A stretch of DNA of 56,600 bases, taken from positions 1 through 56,600 of the forward strand of contig NZ_RHHV01000018.1 of the NCBI RefSeq assembly GCF_003710905.1, written 5' to 3'. The stretch is from Brevibacillus parabrevis (GTDB lineage: Bacteria; Bacillota; Bacilli; Brevibacillales; Brevibacillaceae). Below the pieces are notes generated by a model. That model did no database searches. It was not told where the DNA came from and worked only from the letters and a program-made list of their open reading frames with translations. Positions 25,610-34,411 of this stretch are shown here, one piece after another (positions within the stretch are counted from its first letter, which is position 1; the number at the start of each line of letters is the position of its first letter). A program made the position numbers and the translations under genes.

Positions 25610-27051
25610 AACTGTGGGGAGGACGCTTCACGAAGCCGACGAATCAGCTCGTAGAAGAGTATACAGCTTCTATCTCTTTTGACCAGAAGATGTGGCGTCA
25701 GGACATCGTCGGCAGCCTGGCTCATGTTGCCATGCTGGGCAAGTGCGGCATCCTGCCGATGGAGGAAGTACGTCAAATCATCGCGGGCTTGAAAAAAGTA
25801 AAAGACAAAATCGAGCGTGGGCAGGCCGAGTTTTTGGTCGCGCACGAAGATGTTCATATGAATATCGAGAAAATGCTGATTGAGGAAATCGGTCCGGTGG
25901 GGGGCAAGCTTCACACCGGACGCAGCCGCAACGATCAGGTTGCCCTGGATATGCACCTGTACCTCAGAGAGAAGCTGATGGAGATCATCCAGTTGGCGAT
26001 GTACCTGCAGGAAGCGATGCTTGCGCAAGCCAGTCAGCACCTTGATACCGTCATGCCGGGTTATACGCATTTGCAACGTGCGCAGCCTGTCCTGTTCGGC
26101 TACCACCTGATGGCGTATGTTTCGATGCTTCAGCGTGACATCGAGCGGATGACCGAGACGTGGAATCGCGTGAATGTGCTGCCACTTGGCGCCGGTGCCC
26201 TGGCAGGCACGACGTTCCCGATCGACCGTACGTTTGTGGCTGAGATGCTGCAATTTGACGGCATTTATCAAAATAGCATGGACGCGGTTAGCGATCGCGA
26301 TTTCATCGTCGAGTTTTTGGCTGACGCTTCGCTTTTGATGACGCATTTGTCCCGTCTGTGTGAAGAGCTCGTCATCTGGAGCAGCCAGGAGTTCTCGTTT
26401 GTCGAGCTGGATGATGCCTTTTGCACAGGTTCCAGCATCATGCCGCAGAAGAAAAATCCGGATGTCGCCGAGCTTGTGCGCGGAAAAACGGGCCGTGTGT
26501 ACGGCAATCTGTTTGGTTTGTTGACTGTGCTCAAAGGCTTGCCGCTGGCGTACAACAAAGACATGCAGGAAGACAAGGAAGGCATGTTCGATACCGTGGC
26601 GACGATTCATGGCGCTCTTGCTCTGCTCACGCCGATGATCCAGACCATGCAGGTGAGAACAGAACGCATGCGTCAGGCTGTCACCAACGATTTCTCCAAT
26701 GCGACTGATTTGGCGGATTACTTGGTGCGCAAAAACATGCCGTTCCGCCAGGCGCATGAAGTCGTGGGCAGAACCGTTCTGTACTGCATCGAGCAGCAAA
26801 AATATTTGCTCGACTTGACTCTGGAGGAGTTCCAAAGCTTCTCGGGCGTGATCGGGGCAGACGTGTACGATGCGCTGGCAGTAGAGACGGTCGTAAATGC
26901 CCGCAACGTGCTGGGCGGTACAGCGCGCAATCAGGTAGAAGCACAGATTGCCTGGTTCCAGAACAAGCTAAAAGAGACGCACGTCTGGGTAGATAAAAAC
27001 AGTCAAAAAGTGATGATTGAATCGTTGATCGATGTCGGATCACCCGCATAA
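25606..27051 (+). CDS. argH: Argininosuccinate lyase
   Basis: 481 residues, slightly longer than the usual ~460. It splits argininosuccinate to arginine and fumarate, the last step. The fumarase/aspartase signature GSSIMPQKKNP carries the catalytic Ser loop; TGRSRNDQVALD and GYTHLQRAQP are the other conserved blocks. Coupled to argG by ATGA overlap. A terminator follows. Confidence 0.97.
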   Translation: MKLWGGRFTKPTNQLVEEYTASISFDQKMWRQDIVGSLAHVAMLGKCGILPMEEVRQIIAGLKKVKDKIERGQAEFLVAHEDVHMNIEKMLIEEIGPVGGKLHTGRSRNDQVALDMHLYLREKLMEIIQLAMYLQEAMLAQASQHLDTVMPGYTHLQRAQPVLFGYHLMAYVSMLQRDIERMTETWNRVNVLPLGAGALAGTTFPIDRTFVAEMLQFDGIYQNSMDAVSDRDFIVEFLADASLLMTHLSRLCEELVIWSSQEFSFVELDDAFCTGSSIMPQKKNPDVAELVRGKTGRVYGNLFGLLTVLKGLPLAYNKDMQEDKEGMFDTVATIHGALALLTPMIQTMQVRTERMRQAVTNDFSNATDLADYLVRKNMPFRQAHEVVGRTVLYCIEQQKYLLDLTLEEFQSFSGVIGADVYDALAVETVVNARNVLGGTARNQVEAQIAWFQNKLKETHVWVDKNSQKVMIESLIDVGSPA

Positions 27052-27078
27052 TCGAGCAGTTTGACTAAAGCATGAGGA

Positions 27079-27108
27079 CGGATAGGCAGCGAGCCTGTCC
27101 GTTTTTTT
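27079..27108 (+). terminator. Terminator after argGH
   Basis: CGGATAGGC (27079-27087) pairs with GCCTGTCCG (27093-27101, one G-T pair), then T7. Confidence 0.9.
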
Positions 27109-27218
27109 CATGCAAAAATGAATTTGAGGGGAGCGGAGGCGGGGCTTGGCGTTTAGCTGGGGGCGTATGGGGAAATAATTGTGAAAAGGTCATAAGGTCG
27201 AAAGCGGGCAAAATCATC

Positions 27219-28337
27219 ATGCTGGACAATTACAAAATCAGTCCCCGACAATTTATGATGCTGGTTACCCTCGTAACGATTGGAGATTCTGTACTTGTCC
27301 TGCCGGCTATCTCAGCCGATCTCGCGAAACAGGACGCCTGGATTGCAGTCATGATCGGGCTTGTCATCGGACTGGGCAATGTGCTGCTGCTGATCGCAGT
27401 GGGCAAGCGCTATCCGAATGTAAGCTTTTTTTCGTTTATCGATCGATTATTCGGGCGTGTCCTGGGCACCATGATTACGCTCTCCTTCGTCTGGTACACG
27501 TTTTTTTCAGCCTCAGCTCACGTCTTGGAAACAGGAGATTTTGTCGGGACGTATCTTTTGAATGACACGCCGAGCATCGCGATTCAGCTGTTGCTCGTTA
27601 TTCTCATCATGTTCGGAGTGCGGCTCGGGCTGCAAACGGTGGCCTACTCTGCGCAAATTTATTTTTACACCTTCTTTTTCCTGTTCGTGCTGCTCATCCT
27701 TTCCCTGATTCCGCAAGCTGATCTTTCCCGGCTACAGCCTGTGATGGAAAATGGCTGGAAGCCGATTGTGGCAGGTGCCATCCCTTCCGTTGCGTTTCCT
27801 TTTTCAGAGTTGGTTATATTTTTGGCGATTCTGCCGTACGTTTCACCCATTCAAAAGCGGATGCGGCATTTTTTGAAAGGGGCTTTTTTGGGCGGGATGG
27901 TGCTTGCGATCGTTATTTTTATGTGCATCCTCGTACTGGGCGCTGACCAGACAGCGCGCCATATGTACCCGTCGTACGTCCTGGCGAAGCAAATAAAGAT
28001 CGGGACGTTCATTCAGCGGCTGGAAGTCATTCTCGCCGTGGTCTGGTTCATCGCTGTGAACGCCAAGATCACGATTTACAGTGTGTTTTTTCAACTGGGA
28101 CTTCGCCACGTTTTCCGCATTCAAGATATGCCTGTGCTTACGTTGCCGTACATGGTCATGCTGTTGGTCATGGCAAATATTTTTACGCCAAACATGGTTG
28201 TGTATGGCAGCATCATCTCGCAATACTGGCCGTATTACGACTTTACCTATTCGATCGGGCTTCCCGTGCTGATGCTGATTGTGTACAAGTGGAGGAGCAA
28301 ATTGGCCGGGCCGCAAATCCACGACACGAAACAATAA
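27219..28337 (+). CDS. GerAB/YndE-type spore germination permease, orphan
   Basis: About 372 residues with roughly ten hydrophobic segments of the APC-superfamily GerAB fold. It begins KISPRQFMMLVTLVTIGDSV, typical of GerAB, and shows PFSELVIFLAILPYV in the middle. GerAB is the germinant-binding B subunit of spore receptors in the inner spore membrane. ATG 27219 fits family alignment, but its ribosome site is weak. No gerAA or gerAC gene is adjacent, so it stands alone between argH and a minus-strand dehydrogenase. A role in germination is inferred from family. Confidence 0.82.
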   Translation: MLDNYKISPRQFMMLVTLVTIGDSVLVLPAISADLAKQDAWIAVMIGLVIGLGNVLLLIAVGKRYPNVSFFSFIDRLFGRVLGTMITLSFVWYTFFSASAHVLETGDFVGTYLLNDTPSIAIQLLLVILIMFGVRLGLQTVAYSAQIYFYTFFFLFVLLILSLIPQADLSRLQPVMENGWKPIVAGAIPSVAFPFSELVIFLAILPYVSPIQKRMRHFLKGAFLGGMVLAIVIFMCILVLGADQTARHMYPSYVLAKQIKIGTFIQRLEVILAVVWFIAVNAKITIYSVFFQLGLRHVFRIQDMPVLTLPYMVMLLVMANIFTPNMVVYGSIISQYWPYYDFTYSIGLPVLMLIVYKWRSKLAGPQIHDTKQ

Positions 28338-28369
28338 CGCCGCGACTCTTGCGAGAGCGCGGCGTTTTT
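28337..28369. terminator. Terminator after the GerAB-like gene
   Basis: ACGCCGCG (28337-28344) and CGCGGCGT (28358-28365) with an inner CTC/GAG stem, then T5. It overlaps the last base of the stop codon and lies between convergent genes. Confidence 0.92.
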
Positions 28370-28392
28370 CCTTGGTCGGCAGCTATGATTTT

Positions 28393-29553
28393 TTACAGAG
28401 ACATGCGCAAAATTTCGTGGACGTCTGCACTGGTTAATGTTTTGAACTGACCAATCGGACCAAAAGGAGTTGCTTTCTGGGCCATAAGTTCCAGATGCTC
28501 GTCCGTAATTTGATAGTCAGCGAGACGGGTAGGGGCTCCGATTCGGGCAAAGAACGCTTCTACAGCAGCGATTCCCTCAAGCGCCACTTCCTCATCCGTT
28601 TTTCCGGCGGGATCGACATTCCATACTTCCACGGCAAAACGGACGAATCGCGCCACGTTCTCCTTATACACATACCGCATCCATTTCGGGAAAATGATCG
28701 CCAGGCCGCCGCCGTGAGGAATATCGTACACGGCACTTACGGCGTGCTCGATGGAGTGCGTAGCCCAGTCAGTCGTCACGCCGACAGGCAACGTTCCGTT
28801 CAAAGCCATCGTCCCACTGTACAGGATGTTGGCGCGCGCGTCGTAATCTTGCGGATTGTCCAGAACGCGCTCGGCGTTTTCGATGACGGTTTTCATGATC
28901 GCCTCGGCAAAACGGGTTTGGAGCGGAATTTCGCTCGTGTGCGTGAAGTATTGCTCAAAAACGTGTGACAAAATATCGCTGATTCCGTAAATGGTCTGAT
29001 CGCGCGGGACGCTGAACGTATTTTCCGGATCGAGAATGGAGAAGGTCGGGAAAGTAGTTCCAGCCCCGTGCTTTTCTTGTGTGTCCCAGTTGGTTACGAC
29101 GCTGCCGCGATTCATTTCCGAGCCGGTCGCAGCGAGCGTCAGGACGGTGCCGAGCGGCAAAGCTTTTTCGGCTACTGCTTTGCGCGTATAGAAATCCCAC
29201 ACGTTGCCTTCGTAAGGAACGCCGACCGCAACTGCTTTTGCTGCGTCAATCACGCTGCCGCCGCCCACTGCCAAAATCCAGTCGACGCCTTCAGCGCGGC
29301 ACAGGTCGATCCCTTTTTGCACAGTGCCAAGACGCGGGTTTGGCTCGACGCCTGGAAGCTCCAGCACGCGATTGCCAGCAGCTTGAAGCAGCGAGACAAC
29401 CTTGTCATACAGGCCGGAGCGCTTGATGCTGCCACCGCCGTACACGAGCAGAACCGTGCTGCCAAGCTGCTTCGCTTTATCTTCCAGATGGGCCAGTTGG
29501 CCTCGGCCGAAAATGAGTTGAGTCGGGTTATAGTAAACGAAGTTTTCCATCAT
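28393..29553 (-). CDS. Iron-containing alcohol dehydrogenase (butanol dehydrogenase-like)
   Basis: 386 residues, group-III Fe-ADH like YugJ/YugK. The N-terminal NAD(P)H domain has VYGGGSIKRSGLYD and ILAVGGGSVIDAAKAVA. The metal ligands sit in GISDILSHVFEQYF (Asp and His) and in the His of SIEHAVSAVYDIPHGGGLAI. It likely reduces aldehydes to alcohols using NADPH. ATG 29553 is preceded by AAGGAG; a second ATG follows immediately. Single-gene unit. Confidence 0.93.
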   Translation of the reverse strand: MMENFVYYNPTQLIFGRGQLAHLEDKAKQLGSTVLLVYGGGSIKRSGLYDKVVSLLQAAGNRVLELPGVEPNPRLGTVQKGIDLCRAEGVDWILAVGGGSVIDAAKAVAVGVPYEGNVWDFYTRKAVAEKALPLGTVLTLAATGSEMNRGSVVTNWDTQEKHGAGTTFPTFSILDPENTFSVPRDQTIYGISDILSHVFEQYFTHTSEIPLQTRFAEAIMKTVIENAERVLDNPQDYDARANILYSGTMALNGTLPVGVTTDWATHSIEHAVSAVYDIPHGGGLAIIFPKWMRYVYKENVARFVRFAVEVWNVDPAGKTDEEVALEGIAAVEAFFARIGAPTRLADYQITDEHLELMAQKATPFGPIGQFKTLTSADVHEILRMSL

Positions 29554-29935
29554 GTCAGCTCCTTCATCGTCTTGCATAGCTACATTTTAACGAACTGCCC
29601 GGATGCATGCCAGCCAGCGATGTGCTGAGGCTTCGCCAAAAAAGTTTGGCTTGGTGGCGTTTCGTAAACTTTTCGGTAACAAATCGTGTCGGATGGAAGA
29701 GAAAACGCGACGCTTTCGACAAGAAATAAGAGATTTAGTGGATACCATCCGCGAAACAGGGTGGTATAATAAATAAGATGGGTAATCTCGCTGTTTTTCA
29801 ACATCGAACAACAGAGGTTGCCAGAGGGAAGAGGGGTTTTGTCGATTTTGCCTGAATCAGCAGCATTTCGGCAGAGAAATAAAAATCAGGATCAAGAGAA
29901 TATAGAAGGATCTGACTATGTAGGATGTGATTTGC
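29554..29935 (+). promoter_or_regulatory. Non-coding region with extended -10 promoter for ftsEX
   Basis: TGGTATAAT with TATAAT at 29765-29770 is an extended -10 about 170 nt before ftsE. A small GCCAAA/TTTGGC hairpin (29635-29650) lies further left. No CDS or RNA gene is recognised in the rest. Confidence 0.5.
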
Positions 29936-30622
29936 TTGATCGAGATGTTTGATGTTTGGAAAACGTACCCGAACGGCACGAATGCACTAAAGGGTATCAA
30001 CATTCGGATTGAAAAAGGCGAATTTGTGTATGTGGTTGGGCCGAGTGGAGCAGGGAAGTCCACGTTTATCAAGCTCATGTACCGCGAAGAGAAACCGACC
30101 AAAGGGCAAATTTTTCTGGGCGGCTTCAACGTAAGCCGGATCAAGGAGCGGCAAATTCCGCTCGTTCGCCGCAGCATCGGGGTTGTCTTCCAGGATTTCA
30201 AACTGTTGCCGACACTCACTGTATTCGAAAATGTCGCATTTGCGATGGAAGTAATTGAAAGCAATCCAAAACAGATCAAGCCGCGTGTCATGGATGTGCT
30301 GGGTCTGGTCAAATTGAAGCACAAGGCGAAAATGTTGCCAAGCGAGCTGTCCGGTGGCGAACAGCAGCGGGTGGCACTGGCACGGGCGCTGGTGAACAGC
30401 CCTGGCATCATCATTGCCGACGAGCCGACAGGGAACCTCGATCCCGAGACGTCGTGGGAGATCATGAAGCTGTTTGAAGAAATCAATCAGCGCGGCACAA
30501 CAGTCGTCATGGCTACGCACAACCGGGAGATTGTGAACACCATGAGAAAACGGGTCATTGCCATCGAAGCAGGACAAATTGCCCGTGATGAGCAGAGAGG
30601 GGATTACGGTTATGAAGATTAG
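29936..30622 (+). CDS. ftsE: Cell-division ABC transporter ATP-binding protein FtsE
   Basis: 228 residues. Walker A GPSGAGKSTFIKLMY, Q-loop VFQDFKLLP, signature LSGGEQQRVALARAL, Walker B IIIADEPTGNLD and switch His in MATHNRE are all present. With FtsX it does not transport but activates a peptidoglycan hydrolase across the membrane. TTG 29936 gives the usual N-terminus IEMFDVWKTYPNG; GTG 29927 is an alternative. Overlaps ftsX by 11 bp. Confidence 0.95.
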   Translation: MIEMFDVWKTYPNGTNALKGINIRIEKGEFVYVVGPSGAGKSTFIKLMYREEKPTKGQIFLGGFNVSRIKERQIPLVRRSIGVVFQDFKLLPTLTVFENVAFAMEVIESNPKQIKPRVMDVLGLVKLKHKAKMLPSELSGGEQQRVALARALVNSPGIIIADEPTGNLDPETSWEIMKLFEEINQRGTTVVMATHNREIVNTMRKRVIAIEAGQIARDEQRGDYGYED

Positions 30623-31508
30623 AACGCTGGGACGCCACGTCCGTGAAGGGGTCAAAAACCTCAACCGGAACGGCTGGATGTCGTTCGCGTCAGTCAGTGC
30701 CGTTACGTTTACTCTGTTCATTCTTGGCGTCTTCCTGATTTTGGCGATGAACGTCAACTATTTTGCGAAATCAGTCGAAAAACAAGTGGAAATCAGGGTC
30801 TTCATGGCGGATCTTACTTCCAAGGAAGACTTGCAAAAATTTGAACAAAGCGTGCGCAACATGCCGACAGTGGAGTCTGTCGAGTTTATTTCCAAGGACG
30901 AAGGCTTGAAGCAGTTCAAGGAGAGTATGGGGGACAAGGCGTACCTTTTTGACGGCTTGGAAAAAGGGAACCCGCTTCCCGACTCGTTTGTCGTCAAGAC
31001 GAAGCTGCCGCAGGACACGCCTGCTGTCGCCAATCAAATCAAGCAAATGAAATCGGTCAGAAGCTTGAACTACGGGGAAGGAACAGTCGAAAAGCTGTTT
31101 GCTGCCACTGACACGGTAAGAAACGTAGGGATCGCCTTCATTATCGGTCTGGGCTTCACCGCCATGTTCCTGATTGCCAACACAATCAAGCTGACCATTG
31201 TAGCAAGGCGCAGAGAAATCGAGATCATGAAGCTTGTTGGCGCCACGAACTGGTTTATTCGCTGGCCGTTCTTTGTAGAAGGATTGCTCATGGGTGTAAC
31301 CGGGGCATTAATCCCGATCATTTTGCTGGCAGTTGGCTACTACTACCTGCTGGATGCCATTCATTCCAGCTTTGAAGCTTCCCAACTGTTCAATCTATTG
31401 CCATTGTTCCCATTGGTGTATCAGGTAGCCCTCGCTTTGCTGGCGATTGGCGCGTTTATCGGAATCTGGGGAAGCCTGGTGTCAGTTCGCCGCTTCCTGC
31501 GAGTTTAA
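30612..31508 (+). CDS. ftsX: Cell-division membrane protein FtsX
   Basis: 298 residues with four membrane helices: one near 23-45, then a ~125-residue extracellular domain (roughly 50-165), then three at the C-terminus (GIAFIIGLGFTAMFLIANT onward). FNRNGW-like start LNRNGWMSFASVSAVTFTLF is typical. ATG 30612 follows GAGAGGGGAT. The extracellular loop normally binds the hydrolase partner, and a fitting M23 protein is encoded next. Confidence 0.95.
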   Translation: MKIRTLGRHVREGVKNLNRNGWMSFASVSAVTFTLFILGVFLILAMNVNYFAKSVEKQVEIRVFMADLTSKEDLQKFEQSVRNMPTVESVEFISKDEGLKQFKESMGDKAYLFDGLEKGNPLPDSFVVKTKLPQDTPAVANQIKQMKSVRSLNYGEGTVEKLFAATDTVRNVGIAFIIGLGFTAMFLIANTIKLTIVARRREIEIMKLVGATNWFIRWPFFVEGLLMGVTGALIPIILLAVGYYYLLDAIHSSFEASQLFNLLPLFPLVYQVALALLAIGAFIGIWGSLVSVRRFLRV

Positions 31509-31533
31509 CATTGGAAAACGTGGGAGGAGTATC

Positions 31534-32736
31534 ATGAGAAAGAGGATGATCCTAGCAACACTCTTGATCACTGGCCTTTTGGCCGGTTCAGCGATCCCGA
31601 CTAACGTGAGCTGGGCAGCCAGCAAAGCATCTTTGGACAAGATCAATCGAGAGTTGAAGGAAATACAAAAGAAGAAAAAGCAGCAGCAACAGCAAATGAA
31701 GCAAGCTGAGCAGCAAATCGGTGCCGTGCAAAAGGAGCAGCAAGATTTGCAAACACAGCTCATGACGATCGACTTGCGCCGCAATGAAACACAAAGCAAG
31801 TTGGACAAGCTGGAGCAGCAAATGAATGAAACGAAGGAAAAGGCTGCCAATGCGCAAGATGAACTGGATGAAGCAAAAGATCGGGTGGCAAAACGGGAAA
31901 CCTTGTTGAAAACCCGGGTAAAATCCATGTACGAGCGCGGAAATGTCTCCTATCTGGACGTTCTTCTCGGATCGTCCGATTTCGGCGACTTCCTGACCCG
32001 CATGGAGGGTTTGCAGTTGATTCTTGAGCAGGATACGCGTATTCTAGAAGACAATATTCGCGACAAAGAAACAGTCGAGACAAAAAAGAAAGAGATCGAG
32101 CACCAGCTGACTGTTTATGCAGGGATGCTTGACGAGGCGGAAGCACTCAAAGCCGAACTGGACAAGCAGTACAAGCACAGTCTCGTGGTCAAGGCTGAAC
32201 TGAAGAAGAAAGAAGCTGCTCTGGAAGAAGACCTGGAGCAGTATGGACAGCAGTTGATCGAGTTCACGAAGCAAGAATCCGCCAAGTACGCGGAGCGGGT
32301 GCGGGCGATGAGCGCGTCGAGCACAGGCTACAAGGGCGGCAAGCTGGCCTTGCCGGTTGCAGACGGACAATTTCGCTTCAGCTCGGGCTTCGGGGTGCGA
32401 ACCGACCCGTTTACAGGACGTTCAGCTGGGCATAATGGTGTAGACATGGCAGCTCATAAAGGAACGACGATCATGGCTGCGGCTGACGGTGTCGTAATTT
32501 ATGCCGGGTATTACAATGGTTTTGGCAATACGGTCATGATCAGGCACAGCGCTGATCTGGTCACTCTCTACGGACACATTCGCGAGGGCGGAATCAAAGT
32601 GTCTACGGGACAGTCTGTATCGAGAGGCCAGAAGATCGCAGAAGTCGGCTCCACAGGCCGATCTACCGGAAATCACGTTCATTTTACCGTCTACAAAAAT
32701 GACGTTGCTGTCAACCCAATGCCGTACCTGAAATAG
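31534..32736 (+). CDS. EnvC/PcsB-like secreted M23 peptidase, FtsEX partner
   Basis: 400 residues. A Sec signal peptide (RKRMILATLLITGLLAGSAIP...VSWA) is followed by a long Lys/Gln/Glu-rich coiled coil (about residues 30-265). The C-terminal LytM/M23 domain has zinc ligands in HNGVD and HVHF. It is likely secreted, clamped by FtsX, and cleaves or activates cleavage of peptidoglycan peptides during division. ATG 31534 is preceded by GGGAGGAG. It directly follows ftsX, supporting the pairing. B. subtilis uses CwlO for this role, encoded elsewhere. Confidence 0.9.
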   Translation: MRKRMILATLLITGLLAGSAIPTNVSWAASKASLDKINRELKEIQKKKKQQQQQMKQAEQQIGAVQKEQQDLQTQLMTIDLRRNETQSKLDKLEQQMNETKEKAANAQDELDEAKDRVAKRETLLKTRVKSMYERGNVSYLDVLLGSSDFGDFLTRMEGLQLILEQDTRILEDNIRDKETVETKKKEIEHQLTVYAGMLDEAEALKAELDKQYKHSLVVKAELKKKEAALEEDLEQYGQQLIEFTKQESAKYAERVRAMSASSTGYKGGKLALPVADGQFRFSSGFGVRTDPFTGRSAGHNGVDMAAHKGTTIMAAADGVVIYAGYYNGFGNTVMIRHSADLVTLYGHIREGGIKVSTGQSVSRGQKIAEVGSTGRSTGNHVHFTVYKNDVAVNPMPYLK

Positions 32737-32833
32737 TCATGCAGCGGGCAGCCAGACAAATATTGCTAACGGGGAATGCATACACTAGCAGCATATCTTT
32801 TTGCCGGTAGCACAAAGGATGGTGACGTGAGTA

Positions 32834-34303
32834 GTGAGATGGAAAGGACGTACTGTATTAGCGCTTGTGCTCATTTCGATGGTAGCCAGCAGCTTTTTGA
32901 CCATAGCGCTGATGAAGACTTCAGCCAGCGCGAACGCAACACAGAGTGGCGCCTTGACGGCTTCTACCAGCACAGTGTTTTCGGGAAGCTCGGAATATCC
33001 GCAGGAGTTCAAAAAGCTGTACGAAGCTTTTACAGCGATTAAAAAAGATTACATTCAAACCGTCACCAACGATCAGTTGGTAGAAGGCGCAATCGGCGGC
33101 ATGGTTGGGGCTTTGGAAGATCCGTACAGCGATTACATGGACCCGAAATCGGCCGAAGAGTTTACCTCTACACTGCATTCGACCTTCCAGGGAATCGGGA
33201 CAGAGGTAACGATGCAAAATGGACGGGTTACCGTCGTCTCGCCATTCAAAGGCTCCCCGGCTGAACGGGCAGGTCTCAGACCAAACGACCAGATTTTGAG
33301 CGTCAACGGCGAATCGCTGGAGGGTCTGGATTTGCACCAGGCCGTGACGAAAATTCGCGGGCCAAAAGGTACGAAGGCTGTACTGAAAGTCGTTCGGGCA
33401 GGCGTAGCGGAACCGCTGAACATCGTGTGCATCCGTGACGATATTCCGATCGAGACAGTGAACAGCCAAATCCTTGAGAAAAACGGCGTAAAGGTTGGCG
33501 TGATCGCCATTACCCAATTCTCGACGGAGACAGCGAAACACTTCAAAGATCAATTGGCTTCCCTGGAGAAAAAGGGGATTGGCGGACTCGTCATCGACGT
33601 GCGCGGCAATCCGGGCGGTTACTTGCTCGCAGTCAAGGAAATCGGCGAAGTGCTCGTGCCGAAAAAAGGAGTCATCGTCGCCATTGAGTACGGTACTGGC
33701 GGACAGCAAAAAGAAGAGTATCGTTCTATGACAGATGCGGCCAAACCGTATCCAATCACCGTCCTGATCAACGGGGGCAGCGCAAGCGCCTCGGAGATTT
33801 TGGCGGGCGCGATGCGCGACAGCGGACACTACAAGCTGGTCGGTGAAAAGAGCTTCGGCAAAGGAACTGTCCAAAGCACGATGGAAATGACAGACAAGAG
33901 CCAGTTGAAGCTGACTATCGCCAAATGGGTTACGCCAAGCGGCGAATGGATTCACAAAAAAGGGATCGAACCGGACTTCAAAGTCGCGCAGCCTGAGTAT
34001 TTCAATGCGACGCAACTGCCAGCGGACAAGGAGCTTGCCAAGGACATGGCGGGCAACGACGTGAAGAATCTGCAACTGATCCTGACCGGACTGAATTTGT
34101 CGCCAGGTCGTGATGACGGCTACTTCGATGAGAAGACGGAGCAGGCAATCAAGCAGTTCCAAACCGCGAAGAAGCTTCCTGTAACCGGGAAAGTGGACGC
34201 TGCCACGCGCAGTCAACTGGAAGACAGCTTGCGCGAGACCATGCGCAAACCGGAGAATGACCTGCAATTGCAAAAGGCTCTGGACGTTGTCAGCGGCAAG
34301 TAA
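32834..34303 (+). CDS. ctpB: Carboxy-terminal processing protease, S41 family with PG-binding domain
   Basis: 489 residues starting at GTG 32834 after AAGGATGGTGA. An N-terminal membrane signal is followed by a PDZ domain (about 118-195; VSPFKGSPAERAGLRPNDQI). The S41 catalytic core has Ser318 in GGSASASE and Lys343 in SFGKGTVQ, the Ser/Lys dyad. A C-terminal peptidoglycan-binding_1 domain spans about 400-470. Located between ftsEX and a minJ-like gene, as ctpB is in B. subtilis, where it helps activate sigma-K in sporulation. CtpA-type function cannot be excluded. Confidence 0.9.
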   Translation: MRWKGRTVLALVLISMVASSFLTIALMKTSASANATQSGALTASTSTVFSGSSEYPQEFKKLYEAFTAIKKDYIQTVTNDQLVEGAIGGMVGALEDPYSDYMDPKSAEEFTSTLHSTFQGIGTEVTMQNGRVTVVSPFKGSPAERAGLRPNDQILSVNGESLEGLDLHQAVTKIRGPKGTKAVLKVVRAGVAEPLNIVCIRDDIPIETVNSQILEKNGVKVGVIAITQFSTETAKHFKDQLASLEKKGIGGLVIDVRGNPGGYLLAVKEIGEVLVPKKGVIVAIEYGTGGQQKEEYRSMTDAAKPYPITVLINGGSASASEILAGAMRDSGHYKLVGEKSFGKGTVQSTMEMTDKSQLKLTIAKWVTPSGEWIHKKGIEPDFKVAQPEYFNATQLPADKELAKDMAGNDVKNLQLILTGLNLSPGRDDGYFDEKTEQAIKQFQTAKKLPVTGKVDAATRSQLEDSLRETMRKPENDLQLQKALDVVSGK

Positions 34304-34358
34304 TGAAAATAACAAGAATATGGAAGCAGGGAATCCCCTTGTTTCCGTAGAAATGATA

Positions 34359-34393
34359 ACCACGGCAAATCACATGTCGTGGTTTTCTTTTTT
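34359..34393 (+). terminator. Terminator after ctp gene
   Basis: ACCACG (34359-34364) pairs with CGTGGT (34378-34383), followed by a T-rich tract. Confidence 0.75.
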
Positions 34394-34411
34394 CTATTTG
34401 AGGTGAGGCAT

